From: Collinsella sp. | Lineage (GTDB): Bacteria; Actinomycetota; Coriobacteriia; Coriobacteriales; Coriobacteriaceae | Direction: 5' to 3' | NCBI GenBank assembly: GCA_019414545.1 | Contig: DXLV01000039.1 | Location: 1-16,567, forward strand | Length of the DNA: 16,567 nucleotides | Part shown: piece by piece, positions 1 through 7,293 of the stretch | How the letters are laid out: every line of letters starts with the position of its first letter | Position numbering within the stretch: position 1 is the stretch's first letter | Notes under the pieces: generated by a model | Told to the model about the DNA's origin: nothing | The model's input: only the letters and a program-made list of their open reading frames with translations | The model's database searches: none | Program-made: the position numbers and the translations under genes

Positions 1-347
<347 letters not shown>

Positions 348-492
348 GCGGATCCTTTCTTGCATTGAGTGCATTACGTCGATGTAACCGCATTATTGTA
401 GCCGCGAAATCCCGATCTAGGGCGCCTATCAGGACAAATTCATCAGTTGGGGCTCGGACGGTGGAATGTCAGCGGTGTTCCGCGACGGTTTT

Positions 493-547
493 TCTCAATC
501 TGTAACAGCTAGTCATCCAAAACGGGTCTTAGTGTTACAGATTGAGA
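493..547. repeat. 15-bp perfect inverted repeat with 25-nt spacer
   Basis: Arms TCTCAATCTGTAACA (493-507) and TGTTACAGATTGAGA (533-547) are perfectly complementary around a 25-nt spacer. No T-run follows on either strand, so it does not look like an intrinsic terminator for prfC or anything else. It sits in the gap between the divergent prfC and gntR genes, upstream of the gntR promoter. The spacer contains CTAGTCAT, also present in the repeat copies near 7222 and 16282. It is probably a dispersed palindromic (REP/MITE-like) element; a large regulatory palindrome is the alternative. Confidence 0.7.
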
Positions 548-585
548 TGAATGAGTAGAGGGACGGACAGCCCCGTAATTTCCTC

Positions 586-615
586 TTGCGTAACTGTGCA
601 TAGTGTATATATACT
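586..615 (+). promoter_or_regulatory. Promoter of the gntR-ABC operon
   Basis: A TTGCGT -35 box (586-591) is separated by 18 nt from a TATACT -10 box (610-615), upstream of the GTG start at 664. The -10 box lies inside one arm of the inverted repeat at 603-636, an arrangement suited to repression. This was judged by eye against the sigma-70 consensus; no transcript data support it. Confidence 0.55.
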
Positions 616-636
616 GTGCTTACCGGTTATATACAC
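603..636. promoter_or_regulatory. Candidate GntR operator (inverted repeat)
   Basis: GTGTATATA (603-611) and TATATACAC (628-636) form a 9-bp perfect inverted repeat with a 16-nt spacer, overlapping the -10 box and the likely transcription start. YtrA-type GntR repressors commonly bind GT/AC-bounded AT-rich dyads in their own promoters. Autoregulation by the gene starting at 664 is therefore the natural inference. Confidence 0.55.
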
Positions 637-663
637 GTGTAGCCCAACAGCTAAGGAGCCGCT

Positions 664-1044
664 GTGGATATCATCCTATCCAATTCGAGCGATAAGCCTA
701 TCTACGAACAGATATCCTCGCAGGTCAAAGCTCAGATCCTTTCGGGCGCGCTCGCTGCGGGAGCCAAACTCCCCAGCATCCGCTCACTCGCGAGCGATCT
801 TGGCGTGAGTGTCATCACCACCAAGCGCGCCTACGCCGACCTGGAGCAACTCGGCTTTATCTGCACCGTGCAGGGCAAGGGCTGTTTTGTCGCCGAGGGC
901 AACCAAGAACTCTTACGCGAAAACCAGCTCTGCCATATCGAAGAGCTGCTTGCGAAAGCGGCGAGCCAAGCCGAAGCTCTGGGCGTCACGCGCGGCAAAC
1001 TACACGAGATGCTCGACCTTGTAGCCCCCGAAACCATGCAGTAA
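664..1044 (+). CDS. GntR-family transcriptional regulator, YtrA subfamily
   Basis: This 126-residue protein has an N-terminal winged helix-turn-helix (about residues 10-77). It contains KPIYEQISSQ, the recognition region LPSIRSLASDLGVSVITTKRAY and the wing VQGKGCFV. Only about 45 residues follow, too short for the FadR/HutC ligand domain or the MocR aminotransferase domain. That is the YtrA layout, in which the short helical tail serves dimerisation. The start is GTG, with AAGGAG about 5 nt upstream; no better ATG lies nearby. An ABC ATPase follows 23 nt downstream and a permease after that, the usual YtrA context of a repressor controlling an ABC-2 transporter, often induced by cell-wall-active compounds. 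The inducer here is unknown. A dyad at 603-636 is the likely operator. Confidence 0.9.
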   Translation: MDIILSNSSDKPIYEQISSQVKAQILSGALAAGAKLPSIRSLASDLGVSVITTKRAYADLEQLGFICTVQGKGCFVAEGNQELLRENQLCHIEELLAKAASQAEALGVTRGKLHEMLDLVAPETMQ

Positions 1045-1067
1045 CCATCTGCAAGAAAGGCTATGCC

Positions 1068-1949
1068 ATGCAAACCTTGCTAGAACTCAAAGGTGTATCG
1101 CGCCGCGTGAGCGACCGCTTTTCGCTACGCGATGTCACGCTTGCCGTAGAGCCCGGCCAGATCGTCGGCTTTGTGGGCGCAAACGGCGCCGGCAAGACAA
1201 CGACCATTCGCGCCGCGCTCGGGCTTATAAAGCTCGATGCCGGCGAGGTGCACCTGTTTGGGCAGCGCTATGGCGCCGACGCGCCCGACGAGACTCAGCG
1301 CCACCTGCGCTCCCGCATCGGCCTCGTCCTGGACACGTGTCCCTTCCCCTCCACGCTCAAGGTGGGCCAGGTCGAGAGGCTCGTAGGCCCGGCATATCCC
1401 ACGTGGAGCTGCGAAACGTTCGCCGGATTCATCGACCGATTTGGCCTCGATCCCAAGACGAAGGTCAGGGACCTCTCCCGCGGCATGGGCATGAAGCTGC
1501 AGCTCGCCTGCGCGCTCAGTCACCATGCCAAGCTGCTCGTTTTGGACGAAGCCACTGCGGGCCTCGATCCCATGGCGCGTGAGGAACTGCTCGATGAGCT
1601 ACTCGCCTTTGTTTCCGACGGCCAGCGCAGCGTGCTGCTCTCAAGCCACATTACATCCGACCTCGATCGCGCTGCCGACCGCGTCATCTGCATCGATAAC
1701 GGCTCGATCGTATTTGACCTGCCGCGCGAGAACATTACCGACCGCGCCGGCATCGCCCACTGCACCCAAGCACAGGCGTCCGAGCTCATGGCTTGCGTCG
1801 AAGGCGCCTGTGCCGCCCACCACGCCTATAGCGTGGACGTGCTCGTGCCCAACCGTCGCGATACGCTCGAGGCCTTTCCCGAGATTCCCTGCGATCGGGC
1901 AACCATTGATGACTATCTGCGCCTCATGCTGAAAGGGGCTTCGAAATGA
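1068..1949 (+). CDS. ABC transporter ATP-binding protein (ABC-2 type exporter)
   Basis: The 293-residue protein is the nucleotide-binding subunit of an ABC-2 transporter. It shows Walker A GANGAGKTT (37-45), a non-canonical signature LSRGM (136-140), Walker B LLVLDE with catalytic Glu161, a D-loop at GLDP (165-168) and the switch His194. The usual Q-loop glutamine position reads IGLVLDT, so Asp89 probably replaces it. The C-terminal 80 residues are an accessory segment seen in YtrB/BcrA-like ATPases. ATG 1068 follows GAAAGG by 7 nt. The stop overlaps the next gene's start in ATGA at 1946-1949, indicating translational coupling with the permease. The exported substrate cannot be told from sequence; antimicrobial peptide or cell-envelope stress export is typical for this operon type. 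Confidence 0.92.
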   Translation: MQTLLELKGVSRRVSDRFSLRDVTLAVEPGQIVGFVGANGAGKTTTIRAALGLIKLDAGEVHLFGQRYGADAPDETQRHLRSRIGLVLDTCPFPSTLKVGQVERLVGPAYPTWSCETFAGFIDRFGLDPKTKVRDLSRGMGMKLQLACALSHHAKLLVLDEATAGLDPMAREELLDELLAFVSDGQRSVLLSSHITSDLDRAADRVICIDNGSIVFDLPRENITDRAGIAHCTQAQASELMACVEGACAAHHAYSVDVLVPNRRDTLEAFPEIPCDRATIDDYLRLMLKGASK

Positions 1950-2644
1950 AACGCGCCTTTATGTCTGAGCTCGCCATCGTCCGCACGCTTGTCCCGAGCA
2001 TCGCGGGCGTCGGCCTGTTCATCTTCGTCGTACTGACCCTCGCCAACGCATCGGATGGCGATTCCGGTATGAGCGCCGGCGCCTGCGCGGTCAGTGTCAT
2101 GTCGCCCATCGTGGTCATGAACTCGCTGGCCGGCTACGACAATCAAAACGGATGGGAGCGTTATCGGGCAACGCTGCCCATCTCGCGCAAAGACATCATC
2201 TGTGCACGCTACCTGAGCATCATTGTCTTCTCGGCCGTCATGGCGTGCGCCGCCGCGCTTCTGGGCATCGTCTCTATCCCGCTCTTCAACAGCGCGGGCA
2301 TGCCCTCGACGGGACAGATCGTCTTTGAGACCACAATAGCCTCCGCCGCATCGATGCTCATCTCCCTCATGATGGTGTTTCTGGCACAGCCGCTGTTCTT
2401 CCGATTTGGACACATGGAGGCGCTGCGCTTTTCCGTCGGCCTGTTTGCCCTGCTCGGATGCCTTGCCATGGCCACGCTGAGCTCCTCCAACCCCATCGGC
2501 AACTGGCTCATGTCGATTGCCGGGGCAAACCCCGACCCTGCCGTCCTCGGCTGCCTGTGCGCAGGAATCGCCGTACTGGCCCTCGTGCTATGTGCACTTA
2601 GCTGCATCGTCAGCACCAAGGTCTACCGGGCACGCGACCTGTAG
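1946..2644 (+). CDS. ABC-2 type transporter permease
   Basis: This 232-residue membrane protein has about six hydrophobic segments (near residues 15-32, 45-62, 92-115, 127-147, 158-178 and 200-222). The motif NQNGWERYRATLPISRKDII (68-87) is characteristic of the ABC2_membrane_5 family of small ABC-2 permeases that pair with YtrB/BcrA-type ATPases. It overlaps the ATPase gene by 4 nt, so the two subunits are presumably made in step and form the transporter, with the ATPase dimerising on the cytoplasmic face. No terminator is obvious before the next gene, which begins 68 nt downstream with its own strong ribosome-binding site. Confidence 0.88.
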   Translation: MKRAFMSELAIVRTLVPSIAGVGLFIFVVLTLANASDGDSGMSAGACAVSVMSPIVVMNSLAGYDNQNGWERYRATLPISRKDIICARYLSIIVFSAVMACAAALLGIVSIPLFNSAGMPSTGQIVFETTIASAASMLISLMMVFLAQPLFFRFGHMEALRFSVGLFALLGCLAMATLSSSNPIGNWLMSIAGANPDPAVLGCLCAGIAVLALVLCALSCIVSTKVYRARDL

Positions 2645-2712
2645 GCGAGCGCGGTATCATCGGGCATGCGCCGCAGATCTGGCGCGGTCTATTATGAGGA
2701 GGTGTCCAACCC

Positions 2713-3588
2713 GTGTCGTGGGTTACGGCAGCATTTGCATCGGCTTTCTTTGCCGGCATCACATCCATTTTGGCCAAATGCGGCATCAGGCACACCGACT
2801 CCGATGTTGCGACCGCCATCCGTACTTGCGTGGTGCTCGTATTTGCCTGGGCAATGGCGAGCATTTCTGGATCCATCGGAGCAATCGGCGCCATTCCCGC
2901 CAAGGCCTGGCTATTCCTCACCCTCTCGGGACTCGCCACCGGCGCCTCGTGGATCTGCTACTTTAAGGCTCTCAGTATCGGAAACGTCAACAAGGTTGTA
3001 CCCGTCGACAAGATGAGCACCGTGCTCGCCGTCCTCATCGCCATTGTGCTGTTTGGTGAGACAGGCAACCTGGCGGTCAAACTCGCGGGAACCGCCGTCA
3101 TCACGCTCGGCACCTTTTTGATGATCGAGAAAAAGCAGTCCGCCGGCGCAGGGCACAAGCAAGACCGAACCTGGCTCGCTTACGCCCTTGGCGCCGCCGT
3201 GTTCGCAGCACTCACCTCCGTCCTCGCCAAGATCGGCATCGAAGGTGTCGAGTCAAACCTGGCTACGGCAATCCGCACCTGCGTGGTACTGGTTATGGCA
3301 TGGGCGATTGTGATTGCCAAGGGAAAGCTGGAGCATGTCGTGCGCATTGACCCGCGCGAACTCGCGTTTCTCGCGGCATCGGGCATCGCGACCGGCGCGT
3401 CATGGCTGCTGTACTACTACGCCATCGCTGCAGGCCAGGTGAGCGTCGTCGTGCAAATCGACAAACTATCGATTGTCGTATCGGTGCTGTTCGCACGCCT
3501 GGCCTTCAACGAAAAGTTGTCGCGTCGAAGCGCCATCGGCCTTTTCCTCATCGTGCTGGGCACCGCCACGCTCACGATTTGGAAGTAG
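2713..3588 (+). CDS. EamA/DMT-superfamily transporter
   Basis: The 291-residue protein is almost entirely hydrophobic and built from two homologous halves (about 1-135 and 150-291). The halves share near-identical wording: FASAFFAGITSILAKCGI against AAVFAALTSVLAKIGIEGV, and ATAIRTCVVLV occurs in both. This internal duplication and about ten TM helices define EamA-type drug/metabolite transporters. The start is GTG 2713, preceded 8 nt away by a near-perfect AGGAGGTG (2697-2704). The substrate is unknown; members export amino acids, metabolites or drugs. It lies on the same strand after the ABC operon but could be separately transcribed. The unusually close similarity of the two halves is notable but not rare in this family. 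Confidence 0.9.
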   Translation: MSWVTAAFASAFFAGITSILAKCGIRHTDSDVATAIRTCVVLVFAWAMASISGSIGAIGAIPAKAWLFLTLSGLATGASWICYFKALSIGNVNKVVPVDKMSTVLAVLIAIVLFGETGNLAVKLAGTAVITLGTFLMIEKKQSAGAGHKQDRTWLAYALGAAVFAALTSVLAKIGIEGVESNLATAIRTCVVLVMAWAIVIAKGKLEHVVRIDPRELAFLAASGIATGASWLLYYYAIAAGQVSVVVQIDKLSIVVSVLFARLAFNEKLSRRSAIGLFLIVLGTATLTIWK

Positions 3589-3673
3589 CGTCGGTACCAA
3601 GCGGGATCCAGCTCGCCTAGCTCACCCGCAAATCTGTGACAAATGGCACGTCCCCGGCCCGTGCGCGACGTTC

Positions 3674-3732
3674 TATAATCAAAGCGTCACGGGCCTCGGC
3701 CCAATTTCGATCATCCAAGGGGATGTCTTTTT
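3674..3732 (+). promoter_or_regulatory. Promoter -10 plus leader hairpin with U-tract before the methyltransferase
   Basis: TATAAT (3674-3679) is a perfect -10 box without a convincing -35; a small dyad GCACG/CGTGC (3646-3650, 3660-3664) lies just upstream. About 35 nt after the expected start site, CATCC-AAGG-GGATG (3712-3725) is followed by TCTTTTT. This resembles a short intrinsic terminator inside the leader, 120 nt ahead of the gene at 3856. CCAA (3715-3718) could instead pair with TTGG (3731-3734). A second dyad, CGGCCGT/ACGGCCG, lies near 3779-3795. I recognised no known riboswitch class here. Confidence 0.4.
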
Positions 3733-3855
3733 GGTCATTGTTCTTTAGGGAACGGTCAATCGCATACAAATTGAAAACGGCCGTCCAACGGCCGCGGTTT
3801 GTTGCGCCGTTCCGCCTCCGTCATCTGCCACATATGCACCTGATAGGAAAGAACA

Positions 3856-4593
3856 ATGAACTCTACGAATACTCAATCCTTCCCAAAAGCCACCAGCTTC
3901 GACGCGGCACTTGTGCACTCTAAGATTATGGGCCCCAATCCCCTCAAACTCTGCGAAGAGCTCCTTTGCGATGCGAGCATTCCCCGCGGCGCCCGTGTCT
4001 GCGACCTTGGGTCGGGCACCGGCATTACCAGCGCCCTGCTTGCCCGCGAATACGGATTTGACACTTATGCTGTCAACCTGTGGAGCGATCCCGTCGAAAA
4101 CCGCGCGTTCTTCGATTCACTCGGTATTCCCCGCAACACGATTCACCCTGTTAAGGCGGACGCCTCACAGGGGCTCCCGTTTGAGCGCGACTATTTTGAT
4201 GCGGTCGTGAGCATCGACTCGTACAACTACTACGGCCGCGACCCGCACTATCTGAGCGAGCGCTTGCTCCCCTATGTCAGGCGCGGGGGCATGCTGTATT
4301 TGAGCATCCCTGGCATGGCCTGCGACTGCCACGATAATCTGCCCGAATGCCTGCTCAAATCCTGGGCACCCGAGCAGCTCGACTACATGCACGACATGGC
4401 CTGGTGGCGCGCCATGATCGAGCCGACCCCCGGCGTCGAGATTGTCTCGATGCAACCTATGCTCTGCACGGACGAAGCGTGGGAAGACTGGCTCGCCTGC
4501 GACAACGAGTACGCAGCAGGCGACCGCGCTGCCGTTGAATCCGGCGCGCTCGAATACCTCAACACCATCGCCATTGTGCTGAGGAAGCTCTAA
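3856..4593 (+). CDS. Class I SAM-dependent methyltransferase, substrate unknown
   Basis: The 245-residue protein has a Rossmann-fold methyltransferase core. Motif I is VCDLGSGTGITSALLA (about 48-63), the acidic end of beta-2 lies near YAVNLWSDP, motif II/III is in ADASQGLPF and motif IV is FDAVVSIDSYNYYG (about 114-127). The region YVRRGGMLYLSIPG (about 140-153) is the post-IV strand. It resembles the Methyltransf_11/cyclopropane-synthase-like group, but nothing fixes the substrate. A tryptophan-rich C-terminal stretch (APEQLDYMHDMAWWRAMI) may cap the active site. ATG 3856 is preceded by AGGAAAG. The gene is monocistronic: a long structured leader lies upstream and a strong terminator 7 nt downstream. 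Confidence 0.85.
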   Translation: MNSTNTQSFPKATSFDAALVHSKIMGPNPLKLCEELLCDASIPRGARVCDLGSGTGITSALLAREYGFDTYAVNLWSDPVENRAFFDSLGIPRNTIHPVKADASQGLPFERDYFDAVVSIDSYNYYGRDPHYLSERLLPYVRRGGMLYLSIPGMACDCHDNLPECLLKSWAPEQLDYMHDMAWWRAMIEPTPGVEIVSMQPMLCTDEAWEDWLACDNEYAAGDRAAVESGALEYLNTIAIVLRKL

Positions 4594-4599
4594 ACAATA

Positions 4600-4635
4600 G
4601 CCGCGCGAGGCCGTAAACAAACGGCCTCGCGCGGC
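4600..4635. terminator. Bidirectional intrinsic terminator
   Basis: A perfect 15-bp GC-rich stem (4600-4614 with 4621-4635) encloses the loop AAACAA. TTCTTT follows on the plus strand and an A-rich stretch precedes it, giving U-rich sequence on the minus strand. It lies between the convergent methyltransferase and ClC genes and should end both transcripts. Confidence 0.9.
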
Positions 4636-4676
4636 TTCTTTAAAACAAGTTCTGAACAACCGTAAAGCGCAATACG

Positions 4677-5966
4677 CTACTTGCGCAGCGGCTTGGGCAA
4701 CGGAATGCCGGCGGCGATGACGGCCGCGATGATCATGCAGACGATACCCTTGAGCGGGAAGCACATGAGCAGCAGGCCCACAACCATAACAGGCTGGCGC
4801 ATAACGGCGCCCATCGTCGATGCCGTGCAGACGGCGACGCAAAAGACCGGATCTGCGCCGGTGAGGATGGCAAGGCCGTAGCCCAGGCTCACGCCCGAGA
4901 AGATAACCGGGAAGAAATGGCCGCCACGCCAGCCCATGTTGATGAGGGCGGGTGTCAGCATGGCCTTGACAAGACCGGTCGCGATGAGCACACCGGCGGG
5001 GATGGTGAGGTAGGTCTCCATAAGTACGTCGGCCTGGGTCTCACCGGCAAACATGGTATAAGGCAGAACTGTGCCGCAGATGGCGAGCGCCAGACCAGCC
5101 AGCATGGCCTTGACGACGGGGCGCTCCCCTATTGCATGGGACAGCGCCTCGCTTGCATGCTCGGAGACAAAGTACAGCCGGCCACAGACCGTACCGACGA
5201 GAGACAGGGGGATAAGCCAGGCAAGCTCCAGGTTGCCCACCTCGGCGGACTCGAACCTGGGCATGCCCATGCCGCCGCCCACAAGCTGGCCAAGCAGCAG
5301 GTAGGTGCCCAGACCGCCGGCAATCGCAATGCCGTAGACCACAGTCTTTTGCGCCTTGGGGAGCTTGATGGTGATCTCATCGGATGCGGGGTCCTCGTCG
5401 CCGTCGGCGCTACCGGCAAGCGGTGCCACAAAGCCAAAGACGGGCGCGGTAAAGAGTGCCGTCAGGGCAGCCTGAGTGCCCAGCAGCGTGAGCTCCCTAA
5501 ACTCGGCGCCAAAGCGACGCATGCGGTCGCCGACCCAGCTGCACAGACCCGCGATAACACCGGTCAGGCCGGCCTCCGGTCCAATGCTTCCGCCAAACAG
5601 CAGCGGCAGCAATGCCGCAAGCGAAAGCTTGCCGAGGTTGTCGTACGGGTAGCGACCGTCTTGCTTAACCTTGGCCATCACCTGGTTGAGGTCATCGGTC
5701 TTGGTGCCCGTCATCTTTTCGTACAGACCGATCAGCAGGCCGCCCAGCAGGCAGACGAAAAACGGGTACGGCAAAAAACCGAACGGACCGCTCGCGAGCT
5801 CGGGCGAAGCGACGCCCAGCATATGAGGGATCTCGGTCCATAGATAGTCGATACCGTGCTCCATCGCAAAGAAAAACAGCCAGACCGCGGCGCCCGCAAA
5901 CGCACCGGTCACGGCCACGCTAACTAAAAACAGTGCACGGTTTTTGGGTTTTGCAAGGTTATCCAT
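4677..5966 (-). CDS. ClC-family chloride channel/transporter, atypical selectivity region
   Basis: The 429-residue polytopic membrane protein matches the ClC family. GGSIGPEAG (125-133) aligns with the GREGP element and GWRGGHFFPVIFSGVSLGYG (345-364) with the GxFxP element; TMGAVMRQP (384-392) is a further conserved region. It lacks C-terminal CBS domains, as usual for small bacterial members. In canonical Cl-/H+ antiporters the GREGP glutamate gates chloride and carries protons; here that position is Ile128, with Glu131 three residues on. This suggests a different gating or transport mode, as in YfeO-like ClC proteins. A charged hydrophilic loop (185-205) separates the two halves. ATG 5966 follows GGGAGGT. 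The specific ion is not determinable from sequence. Confidence 0.88.
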   Translation of the reverse strand: MDNLAKPKNRALFLVSVAVTGAFAGAAVWLFFFAMEHGIDYLWTEIPHMLGVASPELASGPFGFLPYPFFVCLLGGLLIGLYEKMTGTKTDDLNQVMAKVKQDGRYPYDNLGKLSLAALLPLLFGGSIGPEAGLTGVIAGLCSWVGDRMRRFGAEFRELTLLGTQAALTALFTAPVFGFVAPLAGSADGDEDPASDEITIKLPKAQKTVVYGIAIAGGLGTYLLLGQLVGGGMGMPRFESAEVGNLELAWLIPLSLVGTVCGRLYFVSEHASEALSHAIGERPVVKAMLAGLALAICGTVLPYTMFAGETQADVLMETYLTIPAGVLIATGLVKAMLTPALINMGWRGGHFFPVIFSGVSLGYGLAILTGADPVFCVAVCTASTMGAVMRQPVMVVGLLLMCFPLKGIVCMIIAAVIAAGIPLPKPLRK

Positions 5967-6091
5967 CGGGACCTCCCGTGGTCAAAATCGACAAAGATAC
6001 GTTTTATTGTAGAGCGAGCGTTGCCCGAACGAGCCAACCATCTGCGCCGCAAACGGCACCATTGGGAGTCATAGTGGGGCAGGCTCAAGAC

Positions 6092-6625
6092 TTATCCGTT
6101 GATAATCGAGGCAATCTCGCACAAATCGTCGGCAAAGTAGATGCCGTGCTGGCGCCTCGGGCTCGAAAGCCCCTTATCAATCATGTGCTCGAGCAGCGCC
6201 TTGAGATCGTTGTAGTAACCGTCCAGGTTATACAGGATGCACGGAGCACTCAGGTGCCCCAACGATACCGCGGACATGACCTCGGCAATCTCCTCAAGCG
6301 TGCCCGTCCCGCCGGGAAAGGCAATGAAGGCATCACCAAGCTCGATCATCTTGGCCTTGCGCTCGGCCATGTCGCTCGTCACGATGAGGTCGTCGATACC
6401 GTCATGTTGAAACTCGGCCTCGATAAAAAAGCTCGGCTCAACACCCGTCACGTGTCCACCTGCCTCGAGTACGCTATCGGCAAGCGAACCCATCAGGCCC
6501 GATTTGGACCCGCCGTATACCAGCGCGTGGCCGTTGGAGCCAATCCAGTTGCCCAGTTCTTGCACCGCAGGCAGAAATGCTGGGTCGTTACCAACGCTGG
6601 CACCCAGGTATACCGTGATGTTCAT
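6092..6625 (-). CDS. LOG-family protein (nucleoside 5'-monophosphate phosphoribohydrolase-like)
   Basis: The 177-residue protein has the two LOG (TIGR00730/YvdD) signatures. These are the nucleotide-binding loop YGGSKSGLMG (37-46) and PGGTGTLEE (104-112), with the conserved MAERKAKM (86-93). LOG enzymes cleave N6-modified AMP or other NMPs to the free base and ribose 5-phosphate; in non-plant bacteria the physiological role is often nucleotide salvage or is unknown. An upstream in-frame TTG at 6631 exists, but AGGGGG (6638-6633) is only 1 nt from it and 7 nt from ATG 6625, so I chose the ATG. The potassium channel gene ends 36 nt upstream, and the two may be co-transcribed. Confidence 0.9.
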   Translation of the reverse strand: MNITVYLGASVGNDPAFLPAVQELGNWIGSNGHALVYGGSKSGLMGSLADSVLEAGGHVTGVEPSFFIEAEFQHDGIDDLIVTSDMAERKAKMIELGDAFIAFPGGTGTLEEIAEVMSAVSLGHLSAPCILYNLDGYYNDLKALLEHMIDKGLSSPRRQHGIYFADDLCEIASIING

Positions 6626-6661
6626 ATGCAATCCCCCTCGTCGTGACGCGCGGCACCCGTT

Positions 6662-7087
6662 CTAGCGTTGGCGTCGGCGATATTCACGCACACGGCGCGA
6701 CAGGTCGGCGAGCTCATCGCGATCGAGCTCTTCCAGATGCTCAAGATCGTCCATGAAGTGCGCCATGGTGTCCTTTTGGCGCATCTTGATGAGCGTATTG
6801 CAGTAGTTCACCGCCACGCCCGTGAGCATGGCGATGTAGAAGATGCTGATGACGCTCAAAACGACGGTGATAGCGCGGGCAACCGGCGTTTCGGCCGGGA
6901 TATCGCCAAAGCCGATCGTCGATACGGTCTCAAAGCTAAACCAGAGGCCATCGCCAAACGTAAGGGTCGCAGGGTCGGACAGCCAGACGGCCGTCGAGCA
7001 CAGCAGGTAGAAGATAAGGAACAGGCCGGTGATGCGCGCAAAGCCAGCCTGGCGCAACACGTCGGCAAGCGTCCTCAACTTGTTCAT
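6662..7087 (-). CDS. Two-TM potassium channel family protein
   Basis: The 141-residue protein has one TM helix (about 18-37), a re-entrant pore helix and selectivity filter TIGFGD (57-62, variant of TVGYGD), and a second TM (about 70-93). This is the KcsA-like Ion_trans_2 layout. The C-terminal 45 residues (FMDDLEHLEELDRDELADL and a basic end) are highly charged and helical, probably a cytoplasmic tetramer bundle. There is no RCK/TrkA-N domain. The frame stays open upstream to 7207, but ATG 7087 has AAAGGGG 6 nt before it. The extended N-terminus would also run through palindromic repeat DNA, so 7087 is preferred. It lies upstream of the LOG and ClC genes on the same strand. Confidence 0.88.
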   Translation of the reverse strand: MNKLRTLADVLRQAGFARITGLFLIFYLLCSTAVWLSDPATLTFGDGLWFSFETVSTIGFGDIPAETPVARAITVVLSVISIFYIAMLTGVAVNYCNTLIKMRQKDTMAHFMDDLEHLEELDRDELADLSRRVREYRRRQR

Positions 7088-7141
7088 CGCGACCCCTTTT
7101 CCCAGACGCCCCATCACGTTGCTCGGTATTGTCGCACATCC

Positions 7142-7196
7142 GGCACTTGGGGACGTTCCTTTTGTGTCGAACAGATTGGGAACGTCCCTAAGTGCC
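7142..7196. repeat. Imperfect palindromic repeat (REP-like hairpin)
   Basis: The arm at 7142-7159 (GGCACTTGGGGACGTTCC) pairs with 7179-7196. All positions are Watson-Crick except one G-T, around a 19-nt loop containing TTTTGTGTCGA. It lacks a terminator T-run and lies just upstream of the potassium channel start. The GGGGACGTTC core recurs in the next element and near 16266. It looks like a dispersed REP-type element of the kind mobilised by Y1/IS200-like (RAYT) transposases; that link is inference. Confidence 0.7.
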
Positions 7197-7202
7197 AACT
7201 CC

Positions 7203-7258
7203 GGCAAAGAGTGTCCCCAGCGACTAGTCGTTTAAGAACGTCCCCAATGACTACCCAT
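7203..7258 (+). repeat. Palindromic dispersed repeat, copy 1
   Basis: The core CGACTAGTCG (7221-7230) is a perfect 10-bp palindrome flanked by GTCCCC (7213-7218) and GTCCCC (7240-7245) in direct orientation. The stretch 7221-7258 matches the minus strand of 16290-16253 at 33 of 38 positions by eye. Weaker similarity extends leftward to about 7203. It is directly adjacent to the hairpin at 7142-7196, so the two may form one composite element. Confidence 0.75.
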
Positions 7259-7293
7259 CTGCCGGGTGTTAGGGTGGCTGAGCTGGTATCCTT

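Noticed and set aside
493..547. Intrinsic terminator for prfC or an upstream gene
   Set aside because: No T-run follows the stem on either strand, and both flanking genes point away from it.
3680..3855. SAM riboswitch upstream of the methyltransferase
   Set aside because: I could not find the conserved core of any SAM riboswitch class. The downstream gene uses SAM but does not make it.
4917..5843. 308-codon plus-strand frame opposite the ClC gene
   Set aside because: It is a composition-driven shadow of a well-supported membrane protein, with no domain resemblance.
7088..7207. N-terminal extension of the potassium channel frame
   Set aside because: It would translate palindromic repeat DNA, and the internal ATG 7087 has a good ribosome-binding site.
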